From the NCBI RefSeq assembly GCF_001813295.1, contig NZ_KV812036.1, positions 1 through 64,000 of the forward strand: 64,000 nt of DNA, in the 5' to 3' direction. A program made the position numbers and the translations under genes. The notes beneath the pieces were generated by a model that was not told where the DNA came from, ran no database searches, and saw only the letters and a program-made list of their open reading frames with translations. The DNA is from Streptococcus sp. HMSC072G04 (GTDB lineage Bacteria > Bacillota > Bacilli > Lactobacillales > Streptococcaceae). How positions within the stretch are numbered: position 1 is the first letter of the stretch; each line of letters starts with the position of its first letter. Of this stretch, positions 44,791-54,372 are shown piece by piece.

Positions 44791-45795
44791 ATGAATACAG
44801 ACGATACAGTTACAATTTATGATGTCGCCCGTGAAGCAGGGGTTTCAATGGCAACCGTTAGTCGTGTAGTAAATGGAAATAAGAACGTTAAAGAAAATAC
44901 ACGTAAAAAAGTTTTAGAAGTGATCGAACGCTTGGATTACCGTCCAAATGCTGTTGCGCGTGGCCTTGCTAGTAAGAAAACAACAACAGTAGGTGTCGTG
45001 ATTCCAAACATTACCAACAGCTATTTCTCTACCTTGGCTAAGGGGATCGATGATATTGCTGAAATGTACAAGTACAATATTGTTCTTGCAAATAGCGATG
45101 AAGACGATGACAAAGAAGTTTCAGTGGTAAACAACCTCTTTTCAAAACAAGTGGATGGGATCATTTTCATGGGTTATCACTTGACTGAAAAAATTCGCTC
45201 AGAATTTTCACGCTCTCGGACGCCAGTTGTCCTTGCTGGGACAGTGGATGTTGAACACCAATTGCCAAGTGTCAATATTGACTACAAGCAAGCGACCGTT
45301 GATGCTGTTACACAGTTGGCAAAACACAACAAGAAAATTGCTTTTGTAAGCGGCCCATTGGTGGATGATATCAATGGAAAAATTCGTTTGACAGGCTACA
45401 AAGAAGCTTTGAAAGCGAAAAAATTGAGCTATAGTGAAGGACTTGTGTTTGAATCCAAGTACCGTTACGATGAAGGTTATAACTTGGCAGAACGCATCAT
45501 TGCGTCAAAAGCAACAGCTGCCTTTGTAACAGGGGATGAATTGGCTGCAGGTCTCTTGAACGGCTTGTCTGATAAGGGAATCAAGGTACCAGAAGACTTT
45601 GAAATTATCACCAGCGATGATTCACAAGTAACTCGTTACACGCGTCCAAATCTATCAACGATTGGCCAACCTTTGTATGACCTTGGTGCGATCAGTATGC
45701 GCATGTTGACCAAGATCATGCACAAAGAAGAGTTGGAAGAACGCGAAGTACTGTTGTCTCATACGATCAACCAACGTGGAACGACCAAAAAATAA
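44791..45795 (+). CDS. ccpA: Catabolite control protein A
   Basis: 334 residues from ATG 44791 (GAAAGGAAA before it; an earlier in-frame GTG adds unlike residues). LacI-type helix-turn-helix VTIYDVAREAGVSMATVSRVVNGNKNVKENTRKKVLEVIERLDYRPNAVARGLASKKT, then the periplasmic-binding-like core. With HPr(Ser-P) it binds CRE sites and represses or activates carbon-use genes. Nearly identical to pneumococcal CcpA through the first 170 residues. Candidate targets in this window are its own promoter, the C69 dipeptidase and the adhesin. Ends at a strong terminator. Confidence 0.98.
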   Translation: MNTDDTVTIYDVAREAGVSMATVSRVVNGNKNVKENTRKKVLEVIERLDYRPNAVARGLASKKTTTVGVVIPNITNSYFSTLAKGIDDIAEMYKYNIVLANSDEDDDKEVSVVNNLFSKQVDGIIFMGYHLTEKIRSEFSRSRTPVVLAGTVDVEHQLPSVNIDYKQATVDAVTQLAKHNKKIAFVSGPLVDDINGKIRLTGYKEALKAKKLSYSEGLVFESKYRYDEGYNLAERIIASKATAAFVTGDELAAGLLNGLSDKGIKVPEDFEIITSDDSQVTRYTRPNLSTIGQPLYDLGAISMRMLTKIMHKEELEEREVLLSHTINQRGTTKK

Positions 45796-45845
45796 GGATT
45801 AGTAGACTAGAGTCTCGACATGGGAAGACGTGTCTACTAGTCTGA

Positions 45846-45879
45846 GAGGTTAGAACAGAACTGTTCTAGCCTCTTTTTT
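45846..45879 (+). terminator. Terminator after ccpA
   Basis: GAGGTTAGAACAG aa CTGTTCTAGCCTC stem followed by TTTTTT; a second stem AGTAGAC...GTCTACT lies just before it. Confidence 0.92.
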
Positions 45880-45900
45880 ATACTGCAAACAGGTAGAGAC

Positions 45901-45929
45901 TTGCTGGGCACTCTTTATTTCGGTATAAT
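45901..45929 (+). promoter_or_regulatory. Promoter of glycosyltransferase pair, predicted leaderless
   Basis: -35 TTGCTG (45901-45906), 17-bp spacer, -10 TATAAT (45924-45929). Only 7 nt separate the -10 from the ATG at 45937. Confidence 0.7.
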
Positions 45930-45936
45930 AGAAGGT

Positions 45937-46935
45937 ATGAAAGTTTTACTGTATTTAGAAGGAAAATCCGTCTTACAAAAATCAGGAATTGGTCGAGCCT
46001 TGCAGCATCAAATGCATGCGCTTGATTTGGCTGGGATTCCGTATACGACAGATATTTTAGGAGATTATGATGTGGTGCATATCAATACCTATGGCCCACG
46101 GAGTTTCCTTTTGCTCCATGCAGCAAAGCGTCGTGGAAAGAAAGTCATCATGCATGGCCATTCAACCCGTGAGGATTTTGAAAATTCCTTTATCGGGTCT
46201 AACTTTTTTGCGCCCTTGTTTGGGAAGTATTTGGCTCACATGTACCAAAAGGCAGACTATGTGATCACGCCATCTGAGTATTCCAAACACCTGATTCAGT
46301 CTTATGGGGTGACCACACCGATTATCGCGGTCTCCAATGGGATTGATTTGGAAAAATACAAGAAGGATCCGAAAAAAGAAGAAGTCTTTCGCAAGCATTT
46401 TAAAATCGAAGAAGGTCAAAAGGTTGTCATCTGTGCAGGGCTTTATTTTAAACGCAAAGGGATTGAAGATTTCGTAGAAGTGGCCCGTCGCATGCCGGAT
46501 GTGCGCTTTATTTGGCTAGGTTCTATCAACAAATGGATCATTCCGCGTAAGATTCGTCGTATCGTGGAAAAGGATCATCCTAGTAATGTGGAATTCCCTG
46601 GCTACTTCAAGGGAGCAGTCTTCCAAGGGGCTATGACGGGTTCAGATGCTTTCTTCTTCCCATCTTATGAAGAAACAGAAGGAATCGTTGTTTTGGAAGC
46701 CTTGGCCAGTCATCAGCACACGGTCTTGCGGGATATTCCAGTATACAATGGCTGGATCGACGAGACGTCTTCTGAATTGTGCCATAATGTAGACGAATTT
46801 GTGGATTCCTTGAACAAGGTCTTGAACGGTCAAGTAGACAAGCGGGAGGCGGGCTACAAGGTCGCTGAAAGTCGTTCGATCGACTTAGTGGCTTATCAAT
46901 TGGTCGAAGCCTATCAAACAGTTTTGGAGATGTAA
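45937..46935 (+). CDS. GT4-type glycosyltransferase, glycolipid synthesis (first of pair)
   Basis: 332 residues from ATG 45937; the upstream in-frame TTG falls in the -35 box, so it cannot be the start. GT-B fold: N-terminal GKSVLQKSGIGRALQHQMHAL acceptor side, C-terminal UDP-sugar side with AVSNGIDLEKY, CAGLYFKRKGIEDFVEVA and the EX7E-like SYEETEGIVVLEALAS. Genes at this place after ccpA in streptococci make the diglucosyl/galactosylglucosyl diacylglycerol that anchors lipoteichoic acid. One base separates it from the next glycosyltransferase gene. Specific role as second-sugar enzyme is inferred. Confidence 0.82.
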   Translation: MKVLLYLEGKSVLQKSGIGRALQHQMHALDLAGIPYTTDILGDYDVVHINTYGPRSFLLLHAAKRRGKKVIMHGHSTREDFENSFIGSNFFAPLFGKYLAHMYQKADYVITPSEYSKHLIQSYGVTTPIIAVSNGIDLEKYKKDPKKEEVFRKHFKIEEGQKVVICAGLYFKRKGIEDFVEVARRMPDVRFIWLGSINKWIIPRKIRRIVEKDHPSNVEFPGYFKGAVFQGAMTGSDAFFFPSYEETEGIVVLEALASHQHTVLRDIPVYNGWIDETSSELCHNVDEFVDSLNKVLNGQVDKREAGYKVAESRSIDLVAYQLVEAYQTVLEM

Positions 46936-46936
46936 G

Positions 46937-48259
46937 ATGCGTGTAGGGTTATTTACAGATACCTATTTCCCGCAAGTTTCGGGAGTAGCGACCAGTATTC
47001 GGACGCTCAAAACAGAATTAGAAAAATTGGGTCACACGGTCTTTATCTTTACGACAACGGATAAAGATGTCAACCGCTATGAAGATTGGCAGATCATTCG
47101 GATTCCAAGTGTGCCTTTCTTCGCCTTTAAGGACCGCCGCGTTGCATATCGTGGATTCTCAAAGGCGCTTGCCATTGCCAAGCAATACCAGCTGGATATT
47201 ATCCATACCCAGACTGAGTTTTCACTGGGCCTTTTGGGAGTGTGGATTGGACGTGAGTTGAGGATTCCTGTTATTCATACATACCATACCCAGTATGAGG
47301 ACTATGTCCGCTATATTGCAAGAGGTATGGTCATTCGCCCAAGTATGGTCAAATACATTGTGAGAAGTTATATGAATGATCTGGATGGCGTGATCTGTCC
47401 TAGTGAGATCGTCTATGACTTGCTCCAAAAGTACAAGGTCAAGGCAGAAAAACGCATTATTCCGACAGGGATTGATTTGGCCAAGTTTGACCGACCGGAA
47501 ATCACTCCGACAGAGACAGCTGCTCTTCGTGAAAAATATGAAGTCGCAGAAGATGAAACGCTTTTATTGAGCCTGTCGCGGGTGTCTTATGAAAAGAATA
47601 TTCAGGCTGTTATTGCGGCCCTTCCAGATGTCCTCAAGGTCAATCCAAAAGTTAAGTTGATCGTGGCTGGAGATGGTCCTTATTTGGATGATTTGAAAAA
47701 ACAAGCGGCGAAACTGGGGATTTCAGATGCGGTTGTCTTTACAGGGATGATCCCACCAAATGAGACAGCTCTCTACTATAAGGCGGCTGACTTCTTTATT
47801 TCAGCTTCAACGAGTGAGACGCAAGGGTTGACTTATTTAGAGAGTATTGCAAGTGGTACCCCGATCATCGCTCATGGCAATCCTTATCTCGATCATGTGA
47901 TTGATGACCCTATGTTTGGAAAGCTCTTTTATGAAGAGAGCGATCTGGCACAAGCGATTCTTGAAGCGATTGACGAGATGCCTGCAATCGATGAGACCAA
48001 GTGGGCAGAAAAGATTGATGATATTTCTGCAGCAACCTTTGGCCGTCGGGTCTACGAATTTTACCTGGATAAAATCATCTCTAAAGACTTTTCAAATGAT
48101 TTGAATCCTGAGCAAAGTCGGGTCAAGCGGATGTCTAAGACCATCGTGAAAATCCCGACCAAGGTGATTGCTCTTCCGGTCAATGGATCTGTGAAGATGA
48201 TGAAGGCTTCGGTCAAACAAGTGAAGAAAATCCGTAAAATCACGCATTTCTTTGATTGA
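46937..48259 (+). CDS. Diacylglycerol glucosyltransferase (IagA/GlcDAG-synthase type)
   Basis: 440 residues, GT4 family: MRVGLFTDTYFPQVSGVATSI, IHTQTEFSLGLLG, IPTGIDLAKFDRPEI, LSRVSYEKNIQAVIAAL, and EX7E SETQGLTYLESIASGTPIIAHG. It closely resembles the pneumococcal alpha-monoglucosyl-diacylglycerol synthase and S. agalactiae IagA. It adds glucose from UDP-glucose to diacylglycerol, giving the first glycolipid. The C-terminal basic amphipathic part (about 390-440) probably binds the membrane. Operon with the preceding gene, then a promoter for thrS. Confidence 0.88.
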   Translation: MRVGLFTDTYFPQVSGVATSIRTLKTELEKLGHTVFIFTTTDKDVNRYEDWQIIRIPSVPFFAFKDRRVAYRGFSKALAIAKQYQLDIIHTQTEFSLGLLGVWIGRELRIPVIHTYHTQYEDYVRYIARGMVIRPSMVKYIVRSYMNDLDGVICPSEIVYDLLQKYKVKAEKRIIPTGIDLAKFDRPEITPTETAALREKYEVAEDETLLLSLSRVSYEKNIQAVIAALPDVLKVNPKVKLIVAGDGPYLDDLKKQAAKLGISDAVVFTGMIPPNETALYYKAADFFISASTSETQGLTYLESIASGTPIIAHGNPYLDHVIDDPMFGKLFYEESDLAQAILEAIDEMPAIDETKWAEKIDDISAATFGRRVYEFYLDKIISKDFSNDLNPEQSRVKRMSKTIVKIPTKVIALPVNGSVKMMKASVKQVKKIRKITHFFD

Positions 48260-48274
48260 AAATGAAACTTTTTC

Positions 48275-48302
48275 TTGCAAAATTTTTCAATCGTGCTATA
48301 AT
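48275..48302 (+). promoter_or_regulatory. thrS promoter
   Basis: TTGCAA (48275-48280), 16-bp spacer with TGC before TATAAT (48297-48302), an extended -10. Confidence 0.8.
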
Positions 48303-48308
48303 AACTGA

Positions 48309-48516
48309 CAGAGACATATCAAATCTAGGAAATCTGATAGAGAGCGCGTGGGGCTGGAAATCGCGTAGAGGATAGGTTTGGGACTACTCGTGATTCTTTT
48401 ATGCAAACATAAAACGGTGGCTACGTTAGAGCCAATCAGAGGTGTCCCTCTTTTTTGAGGAACATAAATGAAGGTGGAACCACGTTGCGACGTCCTTTCG
48501 AGGAGGTCGCTTTTTT
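48309..48516 (+). promoter_or_regulatory. T-box riboswitch controlling thrS
   Basis: The leader holds the T-box core AAGGTGGAACCACG (48471-48484), followed by the terminator GCGAC...GTCGC (48487-48510) with TTTTTT. Upstream, the stem I region (about 48335-48397) has AGAGAG and GCGCG...CGCG segments; ACT at 48383-48385, followed by A, is the most likely Thr specifier but this is less certain. Uncharged tRNA-Thr would stabilise the antiterminator and turn thrS on. tRNA-Thr(GGT) at 20609 can read this codon. Confidence 0.9.
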
Positions 48517-48612
48517 GATTTCTTAATGAAGACATCAAAAGGAGTGCCGATTCCAATGTTCAAAGACACCTCCCACCCATTTAGCTACTAAAAACTTTAT
48601 AAGGAGAAAATC

Positions 48613-50556
48613 ATGATTAAGATTACTTTCCCAGATGGCGCTGTTCGTGAATTCGAATCTGGCGTTACAACTTTTGAAATTACCCAATCTATCAGCAATT
48701 CTTTGGCTAAAAAAGCCCTTGCTGGTAAATTCAACGGCAAATTGATTGACACAACTCGTGCCATCACTGAAGATGGAAGCATCGAAATCGTGACACCTGA
48801 TCACGAAGATGCTCTTCCAATCTTGCGTCACTCAGCGGCACACTTGTTTGCCCAAGCAGCTCGTCGCCTCTTCCCAGATATCCACTTGGGTGTCGGTCCA
48901 GCGATCGAAGATGGTTTCTACTACGATACAGACAACCAAGCGGGTCAAATCTCTAACGAAGACCTTCCTCGTATCGAAGAAGAAATGAAGAAAATCGTGA
49001 AAGAAAACTTCCCATCTATTCGTGAAGAAGTGACTAAAGACCAAGCGCGTGAAATCTTCAAAAACGATCCATACAAATTGGAATTGATTGAAGAGCACTC
49101 AGAAGACGAAGGTGGCTTGACCATCTACCGTCAAGGTGAGTATGTAGACCTTTGCCGTGGCCCACACGTCCCATCAACTGGTCGCATCCAAATCTTCCAC
49201 CTTCTTAACGTTGCTGGAGCTTACTGGCGTGGTAATAGCGACAATGCGATGATGCAACGGATCTATGGTACCGCTTGGTTTGACAAGAAAGATTTGAAGA
49301 ACTACCTTCAAATGCGTGAAGAAGCCAAAGAACGTGACCACCGTAAACTTGGGAAAGAGCTTGATTTGTTCATGATTTCTCAAGAAGTTGGTCAAGGTCT
49401 TCCATTCTGGTTGCCAAATGGTGCGACCATCCGTCGTGAGTTGGAACGCTACATCGTTGATAAAGAAGTAGCAGCAGGCTACCAACACGTCTACACTCCA
49501 CCAATTGCTTCTGTAGAACTGTATAAAACTTCAGGTCACTGGGATCACTACCGTGAAGACATGTTCCCACCAATGGATATGGGTGATGGAGAAGAGTTTG
49601 TTCTTCGTCCAATGAACTGCCCTCACCACATTGAAGTCTACAAACACCATGTGCATTCTTACCGTGAATTGCCAATCCGTATCGCTGAAATTGGGATGAT
49701 GCACCGTTATGAAAAATCTGGTGCTTTGACTGGTCTTCAACGTGTCCGTGAAATGTCTCTGAATGATGGTCATACCTTTGTGGCTCCAGAACAAATCGAG
49801 GAAGAATTCAAGAAGATCCTTCAATTGATCATCGATGTGTATGAAGACTTTAACTTGACAGATTACCGTTTCCGCTTGTCTTACCGTGATCCTGAAGACA
49901 AACACAAATACTTTGATAACGATGAGATGTGGGAAAATGCTCAACGCATGTTGAAAGCCGCTGTTGATGATATGGGTGTTGAGTACTATGAAGCAGAAGG
50001 GGAAGCAGCCTTCTACGGACCAAAATTGGATATCCAAGTGAAAACAGCTCTTGGTAAAGAAGAAACTCTTTCAACTATCCAATTGGACTTCTTGCTTCCA
50101 GAACGCTTTGATCTTCATTACATTGGAGCAGACGGAGAAGAACACCGTCCAGTCATGATCCACCGTGGGGTTATCTCAACGATGGAACGCTTTACTGCGA
50201 TCTTGATTGAAAACTACAAGGGAGCTTTCCCAACATGGCTTGCTCCTCACCAAGTAACCCTTATCCCAGTATCGAACGAAAAACACGTGGACTATGCTTG
50301 GGAAGTGGCTAAGAAGCTTCGTGACCGTGGTGTTCGTGCCGATGTGGATGAACGTAATGAAAAAATGCAGTTCAAGATCCGTGCTTCTCAAACTCAAAAG
50401 ATTCCTTACCAATTGATCGTTGGGGACAAGGAAATGGAAGACAAGGCTGTAAACGTACGTCGTTATGGTCAAAAAGAAACAGAAACCATGTCAGTGGATG
50501 CATTTGTAGAATTGATTCTTGCAGATATTGCAAATAAATCTCGTGTTGAGAAATAA
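48613..50556 (+). CDS. thrS: Threonyl-tRNA synthetase
   Basis: 647 residues: TGS domain (1-62), editing domain with [10 protein letters not shown] and [12 protein letters not shown] (about 70-220), catalytic class II core (about 240-530; motif 2 region [23 protein letters not shown], zinc ligands in MNCPHH, HTF and the later MIHRGV), and anticodon-binding domain (about 540-647). Charges tRNA-Thr and edits mis-acylated Ser. Ribosome site AAGGAGA. Codon use is strongly biased, as for highly expressed genes. Under T-box control. A divergent copy of its last 20 codons is found at 52103-52162. Confidence 0.98.
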   Translation: MIKITFPDGAVREFESGVTTFEITQSISNSLAKKALAGKFNGKLIDTTRAITEDGSIEIVTPDHEDALPILRHSAAHLFAQAARRLFPDIHLGVGPAIEDGFYYDTDNQAGQISNEDLPRIEEEMKKIVKENFPSIREEVTKDQAREIFKNDPYKLELIEEHSEDEGGLTIYRQGEYVDLCRGPHVPSTGRIQIFHLLNVAGAYWRGNSDNAMMQRIYGTAWFDKKDLKNYLQMREEAKERDHRKLGKELDLFMISQEVGQGLPFWLPNGATIRRELERYIVDKEVAAGYQHVYTPPIASVELYKTSGHWDHYREDMFPPMDMGDGEEFVLRPMNCPHHIEVYKHHVHSYRELPIRIAEIGMMHRYEKSGALTGLQRVREMSLNDGHTFVAPEQIEEEFKKILQLIIDVYEDFNLTDYRFRLSYRDPEDKHKYFDNDEMWENAQRMLKAAVDDMGVEYYEAEGEAAFYGPKLDIQVKTALGKEETLSTIQLDFLLPERFDLHYIGADGEEHRPVMIHRGVISTMERFTAILIENYKGAFPTWLAPHQVTLIPVSNEKHVDYAWEVAKKLRDRGVRADVDERNEKMQFKIRASQTQKIPYQLIVGDKEMEDKAVNVRRYGQKETETMSVDAFVELILADIANKSRVEK

Positions 50557-50590
50557 AACGATCACAGTCTGGGAAACATTTTTCAGTAAG

Positions 50591-50625
50591 AAAAAGCAAC
50601 AACTATTTCAGTTGTTGCTTTTTCT
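50591..50625 (+). terminator. Terminator after thrS
   Basis: AAAAAGCAACAACT atttc AGTTGTTGCTTTTT perfect 14-bp stem. Confidence 0.95.
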
Positions 50626-50767
50626 ATTTTGTTTAACCTGAGCTAGTAGTGATTGGTCAAACCACCACAAATAGTATCTTCATCAACAATCCTTTCTATC
50701 CATTAACTTTTGGATATAGGATATCCCCCCAAGATTTGCTTCCATGAGTTAGATAAGTTGACTATCC

Positions 50768-51817
50768 TCAATCCTTGTCTGCCTCATTTTCTTTTACGAG
50801 ATCGTTTTGTGAATCTTTTTCAGAGAGTTTTTGATCGATATACTTGTCAATGTTTTCATAAAAATCCTTGGTCGTCTCACTATCTAATTTTGTCGAATTA
50901 TGGACTTGATTGACTTTCAATTGAACAGATTCAATACCGTAAGAGGCTTGTTTTTGGCGAATGGTTTCTAATTCTTCTTCTGAAATCGGATCTCCAACAA
51001 CCGTCAAGACCAATTCATTATTCCTTGACTTGTAGACTTGATTAATGACCGTATGATTGGCGAACTCTTTTCCTACAAACTGTTTGATTCCTTCTTTTCG
51101 TGCTTGATCCATCGTCAGAGTGACTGCTGAATAGCTGGCTGGAAGAACCAATAATACAATCAAGGATATCAACCCAATTCTCATTTTCATGTTTAGCTCT
51201 TTAAATGAACTTAAGGGAGATTGTCTCATCATAATTCTTGTTCCAACAATATTGATTAGCATGATAAAGACACAGTTGATCAAGAAAAGATAGAGAGCCC
51301 CAAATAAAAATCGTACATTTCCATTAGCTAAACCATAACCTGCAGTGCAGATAGGTGGCATCAGAGCTGTTGCAATGGCTACTCCTGGCACGATATTGTT
51401 TGCTTCTTTTTTCCTTGAACCAATGACACCTGCTATCCCACCCGCAATAGCAATGAGAACATCCCAAATGGTTGGAGAGGTTCGTGCAATCAATTCGCTA
51501 CTTGCATAAGATAAGGGAGAAATCCAGAAATATAGAGTCGAGACAAGCAAACTGACCAATACTTGAGTAAATAAAACCCCTAGAGATTGCTTGATTAAAC
51601 GCGTATCAAAAATAGCTAAACCGAATCCCAGTCCAACAATCGGTGTCATAAGAGGGGAAATCAGCATGGCTCCAATAATGACAGCTATTGAATTCATATT
51701 TAGACCTATAGAGGCAATAAAAATCGCACACATCAAAATCACTGTATCTCTTAATCGAACATGAAGGTCATCATATAGTTTCTCGCGGAATTCACGTGTT
51801 GAATAGTTTCCGGACAT
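50768..51817 (-). CDS. DUF389 family membrane protein
   Basis: 349 residues: short N-tip, about six or seven membrane helices within 25-240 with the DUF389 signatures MNSIAVIIGAMLISPLMTPIVGLGFGLA and VPGVAIATALMPPICTAGYGLA, then a soluble domain (about 250-325) and an acidic C-terminus (EKDSQNDLVKENEADKD). Function unknown. It is on the minus strand between two plus-strand genes (thrS, vicR), is more AT-rich than both, and is followed on its far side by a second thrS tail, so it looks like a recombination insert. Minus-strand extended -10 TGA-TATAAT at 51960-51965. Confidence 0.85.
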   Translation of the reverse strand: MSGNYSTREFREKLYDDLHVRLRDTVILMCAIFIASIGLNMNSIAVIIGAMLISPLMTPIVGLGFGLAIFDTRLIKQSLGVLFTQVLVSLLVSTLYFWISPLSYASSELIARTSPTIWDVLIAIAGGIAGVIGSRKKEANNIVPGVAIATALMPPICTAGYGLANGNVRFLFGALYLFLINCVFIMLINIVGTRIMMRQSPLSSFKELNMKMRIGLISLIVLLVLPASYSAVTLTMDQARKEGIKQFVGKEFANHTVINQVYKSRNNELVLTVVGDPISEEELETIRQKQASYGIESVQLKVNQVHNSTKLDSETTKDFYENIDKYIDQKLSEKDSQNDLVKENEADKD

Positions 51818-52102
51818 TGGTTACTCCTTTTATTTCATATAATTTTGTTTCTGCATGGATGATGGTAGAGAGCCTTCTGTCCAAACTGACATGTTTTTAA
51901 TTCTTACCTATGATTCTTTTGAACATTATCTTTTAACTATCCATCAGTCCATCCTTGACATTATATCAAAAATTTTACAGTCTTTCTCTGAAGAAATCAA
52001 TTGATTTAAAAGATAGAGAAAGGAAGTAATTTTTGTATCCTTATCCGAAGAAGAAAAACGATATCTCCTCTGAAAGTAGATACCGTTTTAATGTTTAAAC
52101 AG
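51818..52102. other. Spacer upstream of DUF389 gene
   Basis: No gene is seen. It holds the DUF389 promoter and a 130-base leader on the minus strand, and an inverted repeat AAAACG-TATCT...AGATA-CGTTTT (about 52046-52089) that could end transcription. Confidence 0.45.
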
Positions 52103-52162
52103 GATGAGTTTGTAGCAGCAATCCTAGCTGATATCGCCAACAAACCACGTGTTGAGAAATAA
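52103..52162 (+). pseudogene. Divergent duplicate of the thrS 3' end
   Basis: The 60 bases encode [19 protein letters not shown]-stop, matching the ThrS C-terminus [19 protein letters not shown] at 15 of 19 residues. At the DNA level about three quarters of positions match and many differences are silent, so it derives from another species' or an older thrS rather than a recent tandem copy. It ends with the same GTTGAGAAATAA. A terminator follows as after a real thrS. No start or synthetase sequence precedes it. Confidence 0.85.
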
Positions 52163-52171
52163 TGAACAAAG

Positions 52172-52204
52172 AAAAGATTGAGATGTCATGATCTCAGTCT
52201 TTTT
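52172..52204 (+). terminator. Terminator after the thrS remnant
   Basis: AAGA-TGAGAT gtcatg ATCTCA-TCTTTTT; probably the terminator that once served the donor thrS. Confidence 0.8.
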
Positions 52205-52318
52205 GCTTTGTCTTATTAGAAAGTCCAGCAATTGAGACTCCACATTTCTTCATAAGTTTGATATAATAAGAAAATAGAGATTGATAAGGAAAAGTAGCAT
52301 TAGAAACAGGTATGTAAG

Positions 52319-53020
52319 ATGAAAAAAATATTAGTAGTTGATGATGAAAAACCAATTTCAGATATTATCAAATTTAACATGGCAAAAGAAGGCTATGAAG
52401 TCTTGACGGCATTTGATGGTCGGGAAGCTTTAGAGGTCTTTGCGGCTGAAAATCCGGATATTATTATTCTAGATTTGATGCTACCAGAGATTGATGGTTT
52501 GGAAGTGGCGCGTACGATTCGTAAGACCAGCAATGTGCCGATCATTGTCCTATCTGCTAAGGATACGGAATTTGATAAGGTCATCGGGCTTGAAATCGGT
52601 GCGGATGACTATGTCACCAAACCCTTCTCGAATCGGGAATTGCAAGCGCGTGTGAAAGCCTTGTTGCGTCGTTCTGAGTTTGCGGCGGATCCTCAGCTTG
52701 AAAATGATGCCGATACGGAAATTGTCATTGGTGATCTTCACATTCTTCCAGATGCTTTCTTGGTTCAAAAAGGCAACAAAGAATTGGACTTGACCCATCG
52801 CGAATTTGAATTGCTCTATCACCTTGCGACCCATGTCGGTCAAGTGATGACCCGTGAGCACCTTCTTGAGACGGTGTGGGGCTATGATTACTTTGGTGAT
52901 GTTCGGACAGTAGACGTGACGGTTCGTCGTTTGCGTGAAAAAATCGAGGACACACCGGGACGTCCAGAATATATCTTGACCCGTCGTGGTGTCGGATATT
53001 ATATGAGAAACAATGATTAA
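52319..53020 (+). CDS. vicR: Response regulator VicR (WalR)
   Basis: 233 residues. Receiver domain with acidic pocket VVDDE, phosphorylated Asp-52 ([10 protein letters not shown]), Thr/Ser and Lys switch residues (VLSAK, VTKPF); OmpR-type winged helix in the C-terminal half ([55 protein letters not shown]). It controls cell-wall hydrolase genes (PcsB-type) and fatty acid genes and is essential in pneumococcus. A TATAAT at about 52261 drives the operon. It overlaps vicK by 8 bases. Confidence 0.98.
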   Translation: MKKILVVDDEKPISDIIKFNMAKEGYEVLTAFDGREALEVFAAENPDIIILDLMLPEIDGLEVARTIRKTSNVPIIVLSAKDTEFDKVIGLEIGADDYVTKPFSNRELQARVKALLRRSEFAADPQLENDADTEIVIGDLHILPDAFLVQKGNKELDLTHREFELLYHLATHVGQVMTREHLLETVWGYDYFGDVRTVDVTVRRLREKIEDTPGRPEYILTRRGVGYYMRNND

Positions 53021-54365
53021 TCAACTAAAACAATTTGTAATGTCGTCGAACTTTGTCTTTGTTCTGATTACGGTTGGGTTTATCATTGTGGTAGCCTTGC
53101 TTTTGCTAGAAAACCGTAGGGACAATATCAAGCTCAGACAATTAAACGCCAAAATTAAGGATCTGATTGCAGGGGACTATTCCGAAGTGGTCGACATGCA
53201 AGGAAGTCCAGAACTGACGGATATGACCAATAGTATCAATGATCTGTCTGAGGTTATTCGCCTGACGCATGAAAACTTGGAACAAGAAACCAAGCGTTTG
53301 ACCAGCATCCTTTCTTACATGACAGACGGGGTGCTTGCGACCAATAGACGCGGTCAGATCATCATGGTCAATGAAATGGCCGCCAAGCAATTGAATGTCA
53401 ATCCAGATGAGGTGCTCAATACCAGTATTCTGGAGTTGCTTTCGATTGGAGACGAGTATGATCTGCGCAGCTTGATTACAGAAGTACCAGAGTTGACCAT
53501 CGATTCCCAGGATGAAAATGGGGAATACTTAAGTCTTCGTGTGCGCTTTGCCTTGATTCGTCGCGAGTCAGGTTTTATCTCTGGTCTGGTAGCTGTCTTG
53601 CACGATACGACAGAGCAGGACAAGGAAGAGCGGGAACGTCGCCTCTTTGTCTCCAATGTGAGTCATGAATTACGGACACCTTTGACCAGTGTGAAATCCT
53701 ATCTGGAAGCTCTGGACGATGGCGCTTTGTCAGAGCCAGTAGCACCAGATTTTGTCAAGGTTTCACTTAATGAAACCAACCGCATGATGCGTATGGTCAC
53801 AGATCTATTAAGCTTGTCACGAATCGATAATGAAACCAGTCAGTTGGACATCGAGTTGACTAACTTTACGGCCTTTATCACCTTTATTTTAAACCGCTTT
53901 GATAAGATCAAGAGTCAATCGCAAGAAGATACCAAGAAGTATGAACTGATCCGGGAATACCCGATCACTCCGATCTGGGTGGAAATTGATACGGATAAAA
54001 TGACCCAGGTGATCGACAATATCTTGAACAATGCCATCAAGTACTCACCTGATGGTGGAAAGATCAAGGTAGGGATGAAAACGACAGACGCCCAGTTGAT
54101 TATCTCCATCTCAGATGAGGGCTTGGGGATTCCCAAGAAAGACTTGCCTCGCATTTTTGATCGCTTTTACCGAGTGGATAAGGCACGTAGCCGGGCCCAA
54201 GGTGGGACTGGTCTAGGCTTAGCCATTGCTAAGGAGATCGTTAAGCAACACAAAGGCTTTATTTGGGCCAAGAGTGAATATGGCAAGGGATCTACCTTTA
54301 CCATTGTCTTGCCGTACGACAAAGATGCTATTAAAGACGACTGGGATACAGAAGAGGAAGAATAA
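53013..54365 (+). CDS. vicK: Sensor histidine kinase VicK (WalK)
   Basis: 450 residues. One membrane helix (about 12-30) with almost no outside part, HAMP (about 35-85), PAS (about 95-200, [24 protein letters not shown]), HisKA with His-218 ([13 protein letters not shown]) and HATPase (N box [15 protein letters not shown]1 [23 protein letters not shown]2 GTGLGLAI). The single helix and intracellular PAS are typical of streptococcal VicK, in contrast to the two-helix Bacillus WalK. It phosphorylates and dephosphorylates VicR. Ends 7 bases before vicX. Confidence 0.97.
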   Translation: MINQLKQFVMSSNFVFVLITVGFIIVVALLLLENRRDNIKLRQLNAKIKDLIAGDYSEVVDMQGSPELTDMTNSINDLSEVIRLTHENLEQETKRLTSILSYMTDGVLATNRRGQIIMVNEMAAKQLNVNPDEVLNTSILELLSIGDEYDLRSLITEVPELTIDSQDENGEYLSLRVRFALIRRESGFISGLVAVLHDTTEQDKEERERRLFVSNVSHELRTPLTSVKSYLEALDDGALSEPVAPDFVKVSLNETNRMMRMVTDLLSLSRIDNETSQLDIELTNFTAFITFILNRFDKIKSQSQEDTKKYELIREYPITPIWVEIDTDKMTQVIDNILNNAIKYSPDGGKIKVGMKTTDAQLIISISDEGLGIPKKDLPRIFDRFYRVDKARSRAQGGTGLGLAIAKEIVKQHKGFIWAKSEYGKGSTFTIVLPYDKDAIKDDWDTEEEE

Positions 54366-54372
54366 GGAGTCA

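Noticed and set aside
49531-50037. 168-codon open frame antisense to thrS
   Set aside because: Shadow of a highly biased gene; His/Val/Phe-rich product with no family resemblance.
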